From contig CM074135.1 of the NCBI GenBank assembly GCA_037178625.1, positions 3,040,001 to 3,104,000 of the forward strand: a DNA stretch of 64,000 nt, given 5' to 3'. The notes beneath the pieces were generated by a model. That model saw only the letters and a list, made by a program, of their open reading frames with translations, made no database searches and was not told the origin of the DNA. The position numbers were made by a program, and so were the translations under genes. The DNA comes from Skeletonema tropicum (taxonomy: Eukaryota > Bacillariophyta > Thalassiosirophyceae > Thalassiosirales > Thalassiosiraceae). Below are positions 56,164-64,000 of this stretch, piece after piece; the first letter of the stretch is position 1; the number at the start of each line of letters is the position of its first letter.

Positions 56164-57070
56164 TTACCATACATCGTGCCAACCAATCATTGACGGCGCT
56201 GCATTACGAGAAGTGTATTTTGTGAGGGCTTCGCCCGAACTGTGATTATCCATTGACGGCGCTGCATTACGAGAAGTGTATTTTGTGAGGGCTTCGCCCG
56301 AACTATGATTATCATTGATTACACGTCGTGCCAACTGTCTGGATTACACCCTCCTCAGCGGTCGCTTTTTGGGATCTTACATCGTGCCAACCAATCATTG
56401 ACGGCGCTGCATTACGAGAAGTGTATTTTGTGAGGGCTTCGCCCGAACTGTGATTATCCATTGACGGCGCTGCATTACGAGAAGTGTATTTTGTGAGGGC
56501 TTCGCCCGAACTGTGATTATCATTGATTACACGTCGTGCCAACTGTCTGGATTACACCCTCCTCAGCGGTCGCTTTTTGGGATCTTACATCGTGCCAACC
56601 AATCATTGACGGCGCTGCATTACGAGAAGTGTATTTTGTGAGGGCTTCGCCCGAACTGTGATTATCCATTGACGGCGCTGCATTACGAGAAGTGTATTTT
56701 GTGAGGGCTTCGCCCGAACTATGATTATCATTGATTACACGTCGTGCCAACTGTCTGGATTACACCCTCCTCAGCGGTCGCTTTTTGGGATCTTACATCG
56801 TGCCAACCAATCATTGACGGCGCTGCATTACGAGAAGTGTATTTTGTGAGGGCTTCGCCCGAACTGTGATTATCCATTGACGGCGCTGCATTACGAGAAG
56901 TGTATTTTGTGAGGGCTTCGCCCGAACTGTGATTATCATTGATTACACGTCGTGCCAACTGTCTGGATTACACCCTCCTCAGCGGTCGCTTTTTGGGATC
57001 TCACATCGTGCCAACCAATCATTGACGGCGCTGCATCACGAGAAGTGTATTTTGTAAGGGCTCTGATTAT
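56164..57070. repeat. 208-bp satellite array
   Basis: At least four units with a period of 208 bp. Each has two ~64-bp sub-units (CATTGACGGCGCTGCATTAC ... GGGCTTCGCCCGAACTGTG) followed by an ~80-bp spacer (ACGTCGTGCCAACTGTCTGG, CCTCCTCAGCGGTCGCTTTT). The units are virtually identical apart from single bases (TATGATT/TGTGATT, TCACATC/TTACATC). Each sub-unit contains the palindrome GGGCTTCGCCC. The array ends in a partial unit next to the hAT element. Confidence 0.9.
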
Positions 57071-57086
57071 CTGATGCCCTGAAGAG

Positions 57087-58574
57087 TAGAGGTTGGTCTC
57101 GTCTCGGTCTCGGCACTGTCCCGAGATTCGAGCCGAGACAGGGTCCGTCGAGACGAGATCCCGGGATATCTCGAGATTTTCAATGAAGAAGGTTAGCAAT
57201 GATTAAAAGGGGCAAAACCAACAAATAATTATCTACTATGGACTCTTTAGACAACTTAGTACTCATTGTTCTGGCCAGCATCAATTGGATCCCCACTCTC
57301 ATCCTTGTCTTCAAAAGAAGGAGGGAGTAGAAACTCATTCAAAGGGACATCTGGATCTGGCATGAGTTCATCCCAATTTTTGCGGATGAGGCTTATATTT
57401 TCTTCAACAAACATGATGCATCGATGCGGCAAGTAAGAATGGGATCAATGCAAGATCGCTTTGCTGCAATTACTCTGGCTGCCCTGCTCCAGATTCTTTC
57501 CAAGGGAGCGGGAGTTGCTGGAATATCTCACAGGTACTCTCGTGCAAGTGTTGCAAGTTCAGGGAATTGGTGAGCGATTTGTTTCCAACGCTTCAATGGA
57601 TCATTAAACTTTCTTTCTCCATCTTGCATCGGCATTTGCTCCAGGAGTTCGTAAGCTGCAGCTGGGCTTCACATCGGATCCGAATATTAACATCAGTCAA
57701 TTCGTCATCATTTGCTGCTGCATCGTCGTCGAAGTCAAATGCACCCAAGAAAGCGAAGCTCGTGTCTTCTGCTTTAGAAGATACTTGCAGTACTGCAATA
57801 CTTCCACCTTCACCACCATTATCATTTGTATTTGTATTAGCCTCCTTCTCGACATCAACCATAAGATCTTTGATGAGTTGCATCAACTTATTACACAAGG
57901 TCGAGTCAATTCATATTCAATAATGGCAATGATGTTCAATTACTACTTACCTTCAAAAGCCAGAACTGCATTACAATGAAGAACGTGGCCTGTGCAATAT
58001 GCATGCGCCCAATCCTCATGTGCTCCATTCATACGGATTGCAAACTTTCTCAACTGCTTGTGTCCTGGTTCACTACACATCGGATTATCACCCTTCCAAT
58101 GTTTGCAAATGCATTTGTCATCCCAATCTTCTTCGTCGCTCGAGGATTCCGATGGTTTTCGCTCTTTGCATTTGACATCATCGTCTTCGTCACCCGACGA
58201 TTCCAACGATTCGTTCCTGCTGGCAGTAGAAGCTGCATCGGCATCGGTGATAGCATCGCATCGACCATGACTTCAGAATAGATGAAGATGATGAGTTGAA
58301 TTCATCAAAAAAATAATCAAACTCCAATGAACAAGTCGTGTGAACGCACCCAACGGTGTCAAAGGGAGTCTTGTTATGATGTAAGATTGGAATCGTGCTG
58401 ATGAAATCAGAAGTAGCCGCAGAAACGAATTGTTCTTCGTCATGGTTGGCTGTGAGAAAGAGATGACAAAAAATCCCGAAATGCTCCGAGACAGAGGGTG
58501 CCGAGACGAGACACCTGTCTCGACCCAAAAAATCCCGTCTCGTCTCGGCCGAGTCGAGACGAGACCAACCTCTA
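57087..58574 (-). mobile_element. hAT transposon derivative, 1.49 kb, 8-bp target duplication CTGAAGAG
   Basis: Flanking CTGAAGAG at 57079-57086 and 58575-58582. The TIRs begin TAGAGGTTGGTCTCGTCTCG. The sub-terminal regions are packed with GAGAC/GTCTC motifs, likely transposase binding sites. Decayed transposase pieces lie on the minus strand: 58206-57943 (MESSGDEDDDVKCKERKPSE..., GHKQLRKFAIRMNG), 57898-57593, and about 57580-57390, where the hAT dimerisation motif is readable (QIAHQFPELATLAREYL, stop, DIPATPAPLERIWSRAARVI). The stop codon inside that motif and the missing middle mean that it cannot make its own enzyme. Confidence 0.8.
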
Positions 58575-58716
58575 CTGAAGAGGTCATGGTTAGCTTGTTT
58601 CTTACTACTACATATCTCTTACCTACCTCCATGCCATGGTTGGGACAGGAGGTGGTGCGCAAGCTGCGCGGGATAGTTTTGTTGGCGGCAAGTTTTGGAA
58701 GTTGCTTTTGAGAGGT

Positions 58717-59366
58717 ACACGGCTGTCCCAGGAAAGAATTAGTGAGTTTTAGCGATTTTTCTTATTCATTTCAGATGCCCATCTGCTTCAACAAGTTCCG
58801 CTCCTGTCCGCCCCCAGCTCTCTAGAGAAGCCCTCGCGCAATGGCCAAAAATTCCAAAAAGTTGCATAACTACGCCCTACCATGCTCAGAAGAACCATTG
58901 CCATTGCTTCCGTATACTGCTTTTGCGTGACCTTTTCTCATCGTAGCTTCATCAAGTGCAGCCGGGCATCCCATACAAAAAGGTCACGCGAACTCAGTAA
59001 TGCAGCTCAACGAAACGATGATGCGTGCGCGAAACTTATTATTGGAACTTTTGTTGTTCCTGTCGATTGGAGAGTCATGTTGGTACACCATCAACGGAGG
59101 CGCAGACGAGTACAGCCTCGCTCGTCGACTTGGATTCTTTAGGAAGGACGATTAGTATGCTTTCCTTGTCGGCACTGGGCTGGTATCATACACTTGCACG
59201 GTCAATCCAGTTGCTACTGAGCGTGAGAAGATGGAGAAGATACAAATCAATTGAGATGAATGGAACAATTTGATGATTGAATATAAAAGTAATGAGGTGT
59301 GAGCCGGCTCAAGTTGATTGAAGGAATGATTTGATTAAATACTGCGAACGTCCTGTTTGAATGGCA
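58717..59366. other. Region with one weak gene candidate
   Basis: A frame at 58882-59142 (plus) encodes MLRRTIAIASVYCFCVTFSH... (86 aa) with a hydrophobic, signal-like start and Cys residues. It has no family match I know, and its end is Arg-rich and out of character. It could be a small secreted protein or chance. Nothing else is evident. Confidence 0.3.
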
Positions 59367-59386
59367 GCGGATATACGTGACAAAAA

Positions 59387-59679
59387 AAATTAACGGAAAT
59401 CTTAAAGTACGTCATGGTTGGCCCTCCAGGGGCGAAATTATCTACAATTATCTAGAGCAATGTCACAAGTTACTACCCTTCGAGTGTAATTAAGCAAATA
59501 ACCAACAGTTTTTCCATCACCCCGGAATTAGCAAAGAGGCAGTGATATGAAATTCCAAACCAAGTAATGGTCTTTTTTCCCAGATCGCACTCCGAGCTGC
59601 GACACCTCAAACAGCCAGGATTTGGCACGACCCCGAACCAGAAGAGAGGCGGTGATACCACTACACCACACCACCTCTG
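59387..59679 (-). mobile_element. SINE-like retroelement, complete copy (293 bp) with 20-bp target duplication
   Basis: The direct repeats GCGGATATACGTGACAAAAA at 59367-59386 and 59680-59699 bound the insert. Read on the minus strand, it starts CAGAGGTGGTGTGGTGTAGT; TGGTGTAGTGG at bases 12-22 fits a Pol III A box, and GGTTCGGGGTC (59639-59629) resembles a B box, though the spacing (18 nt) is shorter than in a tRNA. The body is unrelated to known genes. The 3' end, GGGCCAACCATGACGTACTT then TAAGATTTCCGTTAA plus a T run, is the part shared with all the shorter copies in this window. It has no coding capacity. Confidence 0.7.
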
Positions 59680-59977
59680 GCGGATATACGTGACAAAAAC
59701 TTTGCCTCGGCTGGTTCTACCGCTCCAAGATATGACAACAATGCAGCGCATTTAAAGTGGCAGTTTTGTTTCTGAGAGATAACATTTATTCATATCAAGC
59801 AACTGCGCGAAACTGTCTATATTTGGTTTAACGCGAGGAGGTTGTGTGTTTGGGGTCTCTAAGCTACTGCAGACGCAACAATTCAACACAAAGTTAACTT
59901 CATCAAATCAGACCTGATCGTCAGGATGCAATAGCGTTAGATTATTATGCAAGGCATTTGTGATTCAAAAAGTTGAA

Positions 59978-60650
59978 GAGCTCAGACTTCTTCTATATAT
60001 CAATGTGGACGACATAGCAGCTCAGACCTAACAAATATCTTACAAAGTCCGTACAATCACTATACTACTCAATTTTGGCTCATTTTAATGCCCTCGTAAG
60101 GACACATTTAGTGCTTCTATTGTGCATTCACACGTGATTTTACAGATTGAAGTCACCAGACCTCTTCTATGCATTCATGTGGACGACATATCAGCTCCAA
60201 CCTCGGGAATGTCATCTGCAGTTCGTATGACACTACGCTACTCAGTCACGGCCAAATCAAAAAATCCTCATCAGGACACATTGAGTGATTCAATTTCGCC
60301 CCTAGAGGGCTAATCAGACGTACTTTAAAATTTCTGTTATATTATTATTATTATTGTGTGATATATCAGTGATGTAAGAGGTTTTAATAATCAGGCCTCA
60401 TCTATGCATCCATGTGGATGACATATCAACTCCAACCTCGGGTATGTCATCTGTAGCTCGTATATCAATATGCTACTCAATCTTTGTCAAGCCCAGTGCC
60501 CTCTTCAAAACACATATTTTGACTATATTGTGTGATGTATTTGTGCTTGTGAACGTTTTAGTCAGCAAACCTCTTCTATGCATGCATATAGACAACATAT
60601 CAACTCTAACCTCGGATATGCGATCTGTAGTGTACACAGCAACCTTATAA
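59978..60650. repeat. Four diverged tandem units of ~175 bp
   Basis: Units start near 59985, 60160, 60396 and 60570 with the shared phrase CTTCTATGCATNCATGTGGACGACATATC then CTCCAACCTCGG. The second unit is longer by about 60 bp because a SINE 3' fragment (60293-60350) has inserted in it. Divergence between units is high, so the array is old. Confidence 0.65.
60293..60350 (+). mobile_element. 5'-truncated SINE insertion with (ATT)n tail
   Basis: It reads AATTTCGCCCCTAGAGGGCT, then AATCAGACGTACTTTAAAATTTCTGTTAT, then ATTATTATT. Comparison with the neighbouring tandem units shows that it is extra sequence. The short microsatellite tail is common for SINE and LINE 3' ends. Confidence 0.55.
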
Positions 60651-60719
60651 TGATCGATTTGGGCAGCGTGTTAGCTCAGTATTTTGACACCATTTTATGC
60701 GTCTAGCATCGTCAATTCA

Positions 60720-62700
60720 AGCAATATCCGCTACTAGTGGTGCATTTTAGTTGGCAACGATAGTACGAAAGGATATGTACACGGCTCATGGTAACTACAC
60801 TTGTAGCGACGATGTTACAGTCTCGTATGCGACTTGATGAAGGCCGATTGAGCGTAGAGCTAGCTGTTTGCAACACATTTATGTGTGTAGCGACGTGAAT
60901 ATGAGCCTGAGCCGCTGCTAGTGGTTCATTATAGTTGGCAACGATAGTACGAAAGGACATATACACGGCTCATGGTGACTACACTTGTAGCGGCGATGCT
61001 GCAGTCTAGTATGCGACTTGATGAAGGCCAATTGAGCGTAGAGCTAGCTGTTTGCGACACATTTATGTGTGTAGCGACGTGAATATGAGCCTGAGCCGCT
61101 GCTAGTGGTTCATTATAGTTGGCAACGATAGTATAGAAGGAAATGGATACGGCTCATAAAGACTACACTTGTAGCGGAGATGTTACAGCCTCGTATGCGA
61201 CTCGGTGAATGCCAATTGAGCGTAGAGCCAGCTCCGTCTTTCACCATCTCAATGTGTGCAGCGACGTGAATATGAGCCTGAGCCGCTGCTGGTGGTTCAT
61301 TATAGTTGGCAACGATAGTATAGAAGGAAATGTATACGGCTCATAAAGACTACACTTGTAGCGGAGATGTTACAGCCTCGTATGCGACTCGGTGAATGCC
61401 AATTGAGCGTAGAGCCAGCTCCGTCTTTCACCATCTCAATGTGTGCAGCGACGTGAATATGAGCCTGAGCCGCTGCTAGTGGTTCATTATAGTTGGCAAC
61501 GATAGTATAGAAGGAAATGGATACGGCTCATAAAGACTACACTTGTAGCGGAGATGTTACAGCCTCGTATGCGACTTGATGAAGGCCAATCGAGCGTAGA
61601 GCCAGCTCCGTCTTTCACCATTACAATGTCTGTAGCGACGTGGATATGAGCCTGAGCCGCTGCTGGTGGTTCATTATAGTTGGCAACGATAGTATAGAAG
61701 GAAATGGATACGGCTCATAAAGACTACACTTGTAGCGGAGATGTTACAGCCTCGTATGCGACTCGGTGAATGCCAATTGAGCGTAGAGCCAGCTCCGTCT
61801 TTCACCATCTCAATGTGTGCAGCGACGTGAATATGAGCCTGAGCCGCTGCTGGTGGTTCATTATAGTTGGCAACGATAGTATAGAAGGAAATGTATACGG
61901 CTCATAAAGACTACACTTGTAGCGGAGATGTTACAGCCTCGTATGCGACTCGGTGAATGCCAATTGAGCGTAGAGCCAGCTCCGTCTTTCACCATCTCAA
62001 TGTGTGCAGCGACGTGAATATGAGCCTGAGCCGCTGCTAGTGGTTCATTATAGTTGGCAACGATAGTATAGAAGGAAATGGATACGGCTCATAAAGACTA
62101 CACTTGTAGCGGAGATGTTACAGCCTCGTATGCGACTTGATGAAGGCCAATCGAGCGTAGAGCCAGCTCCGTCTTTCACCATTACAATGTCTGTAGCGAC
62201 GTGGATATGAGCCTGAGCCGCTGCTGGTGGTTCATTATAGTTGGCAACGATAGTATAGAAGGAAATGTACAGGGCTCATGAGGACTACACTTGTAGCGGC
62301 GATGTTACAGCCTCGTATGCGACTCGGTGAATGCCAATTGAGCGTAGAGCCAGCTCCGTCTTTCACCATCTCAATGTGTGCAGCGACGTGAATATGAGCC
62401 TGAGCCGCTGCTAGTGGTTCATTATAGTTGGCAACGATAGTATAGAAGGAAATGGATACGGCTCATAAAGACTACACTTGTAGCGGAGATGTTACAGCCT
62501 CGTATGCGACTTGATGAAGGCCAATCGAGCGTAGAGCGAGCTCCGTCTTTCACCATTACAATGTCTGTAGCGACGTGGATATGAGCCTGAGCCGCTGCTG
62601 GTGGTTCATTATAGTTGGCAACGATAGTATAGAAGGAAATGTATAGGGCTCATGAGGACTACACTTGTAGCGGCGATGCTGCAGTCTCTATGCGACTTGA
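60720..62700. repeat. 187-bp satellite array, ~10.5 units
   Basis: Successive copies of GCCGCTGCTAGTGGTTCATT start near 60911, 61094, 61282, 61469, 61656, 61843, 62030, 62217, 62404 and 62591, i.e. every 187 bp after the first interval. Units share TTGGCAACGATAGTA, GACTACACTTGTAGCGG and CCAGCTCCGTCTTTCACCAT. Variants alternate (GGATACGG/GTATACGG; CTTGATGAAGGCCAATCGAG versus CTCGGTGAATGCCAATTGAG; ATTACAATGTCTG versus ATCTCAATGTGTG), which suggests higher-order copying. The outermost units are the most diverged. Confidence 0.92.
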
Positions 62701-63240
62701 TGGAGGCACGGTAGAAGTCAGTCACGGAGCAACCCGTGACTGACTTACAGTTTCTGGCGGGAAAGAGGTTGAAGGCCGTGATTGAACGAACTCTGACAAG
62801 AACAAACACACCGTCGAACGAAACATCGATAGGACTTACCAAGGTGGCTGTGAATTTCTTCTTAGCTGGTACAATGACCTCACATCAAATAATGAAAACT
62901 TGTAACACCAAAGTATAATCAATATACATATACATACACATAAGTGTTCATGAACTACTATGCTTGTATGCTTGGACAAATAATTAATCCTCTCTTACAT
63001 TTGACCTTCTTCTTCTTCCCTATTTGCTCTCACTTCTCTGTTTTACACGTACCAACAAACTACTTTGGCGTGCCAACCGTCCCTCCGGGGGCGCTTCACG
63101 GAGTGACCTGATTATTTCAGATATTTTCTTGTAAGGAAGACAATGACTTCTCAAACACACGCAATTTATGAGAAATCATAACTTTTTGGCACGAGAAACA
63201 TCAATTTTGTATGAGAAGTACGTAGGAATTCAAAGTCTAC
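62701..63240. other. Flank of the satellite array
   Basis: A strong inverted repeat GTCAGTCACG-GAGCAACC-CGTGACTGAC lies at 62717-62744, just past the last satellite unit. A 60-codon frame at 62736-62918 runs out of it and is not supported as a gene. Nothing else recognised. Confidence 0.4.
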
Positions 63241-63244
63241 AAGG

Positions 63245-63830
63245 TTTCTTCTTTTACAGAAAATGCGAAAAATGTGCCCACTATTGATAACGATCCATCA
63301 TCATCATTGGTGAGTTGTTTGCATTCGATGTAATTAGATAATGGTGTCTCTGGCTGCCGTTTATTAAAAACTAATCGCTTTTATTTTTATCCTTTTTCTT
63401 GGCGTAGGAATGTTGTAGCTGCTGCCGTCGATTTCTGGCGATGGATAACAGCTCCACTGACCAGAGCTTGATTTTCATACATTCTACTGTTGATATCGAT
63501 GCATCATCTTCTTCGGTGAGTTTGGCTGCATCTGTGGTTATTATTAGTGCCTTTGACAGCCTGTTCCTGACTAATTCGTGACCTTTTTCTGTTTATGTGT
63601 AGTTGAGATATCTGGCGATGAAAATAGGACCCCAACAACGGAGCTGAAAGAATTGGAACAGAGATGCCCATGAAATGCGATTTTCAAACATATCTAATCT
63701 CGGTCAGTTCGTGTTCCAGTGAGTTGTCTGTGATTTCCCCCCTGCTTCTTCTTTTGCACATCAAACTAACTTCTATTATTGTTGCCGCCGCCATTATTGT
63801 TTATTATCATCTATTTTAGAGGATCGTTGA
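63245..63830 (+). other. Repeated exon/intron-like units (possible gene, incomplete)
   Basis: Three similar modules follow one another. Each has a short open piece ending ...GATCCATCATCATCATTG|GTGAGT or ...GATGCATCATCTTCTTCG|GTGAGT, then a T/C-rich stretch ending GGCGTAG, GTGTAG or TTTTAG, then a piece with TCTGGCGATG. If spliced, the first two junctions stay open (ATGTGCCCACTATTG... start at ~63271) until a TGA near 63673. The donors and acceptors look real, but the coding content is short and without a family. It may be a gene built by tandem exon duplication or a decayed repeat. Confidence 0.3.
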
Positions 63831-64000
63831 GATCTGCCATCGATGAAGCAAGCGCTGCAACCTGAGATCTGCCATCTACGAATCAAGAGCAGCGCGCTGA
63901 GATCTGTCATCTATTATCTACGAAGTGTCTACGAAGCAAGCACTGCGCGCTAAGATCTGTCATCTATTATCTTCGACGCAAGCACTGCAAGCTGAGATCT
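63825..64000. repeat. Tandem repeat at the window edge
   Basis: Units of ~40-60 bp with the phrases TGAGATCTGYCATCTA, ACGAAGCAAGCACTGC and CGCGCTRAGATCTG repeat at least four times and continue to the end of the window. Confidence 0.75.

Noticed and set aside
56312..56958. Three identical 76-codon minus-strand frames in tandem
   Set aside because: They are the 208-bp satellite read in an open frame; the repeats explain the identity and no start context or family supports coding.
56164..57070. Regularly spaced identical repeats resembling a CRISPR array
   Set aside because: The sub-units are too long (~64 bp), the spacers are identical to each other rather than unique, and the setting is eukaryotic.
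59629..59669. A possible tRNA gene around the A- and B-box-like motifs
   Set aside because: No cloverleaf can be drawn: the box spacing is too short and there is no acceptor stem; it is better explained as the head of the SINE.

Overview
The window reads as nuclear DNA of a diatom, most likely a centric (Thalassiosirales-like) species. Genes carry short GT..AG introns (about 80-220 nt). Three copies of an unannotated protein family I associate with diatoms are present (VSFSED / D..KYFFE / GLEAL pattern), together with an expanded leucine-rich-repeat (LRR) family and a MYND-Sel1 type gene. A mitochondrial-type ABC half-transporter and a presequence-bearing carbamate kinase fit the same picture. 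The species call is inference; no rRNA or organelle marker is present, and I recognise no tRNA gene.

Layout. 1-1.35 kb: end of a hAT transposase. 3.1-10.6 kb: two intact LRR genes and one LRR pseudogene around a five-exon ABC transporter on the minus strand. 12.7-14.3 kb: a small secreted Cys-rich protein gene split by a 903-bp transposon. 14.5-17 kb: a MITE and three identical-style hairpins. 18.2-19.5 kb: a third LRR gene with a 5' frameshift. 20.0-26.6 kb (minus): a four-exon gene for a ~2,088-aa PDZ plus multi-IQ scaffold. 28.5-32.6 kb: two partial duplicates of that gene's 5' end. 32.9-49.9 kb: three copies of the diatom family gene, the last cut by a 5'-truncated LINE.

33.9-45.2 kb is a nested insertion stack. 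A MYND-Sel1 pseudogene holds a reversed GAPDH fragment. That fragment is split by a TIR element with a 4-bp target duplication, which holds a second TIR element, which holds a MITE with an 11-bp duplication, which holds a 5.6-kb Mutator-like element with a 9-bp duplication. The innermost element encodes a MULE transposase and, convergently, a protein with a possible 2OG-Fe(II) dioxygenase core.

50.5-55.6 kb: carbamate kinase (three exons, plus) and a membrane-anchored FAD-linked oxidase (minus). 55.7-64 kb is repeat territory: a 208-bp satellite, a 1.5-kb hAT derivative with an 8-bp duplication, a complete SINE-like element with a 20-bp duplication, a 187-bp satellite, and a run of repeated exon/intron-like units at the edge.

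The most novel-looking signals are a conserved block upstream of genes from two unrelated families (LRR and MYND), the SINE family, the nested MULE with its possible dioxygenase, and a 14-nt microexon in the ABC gene. All alignments were done by eye.
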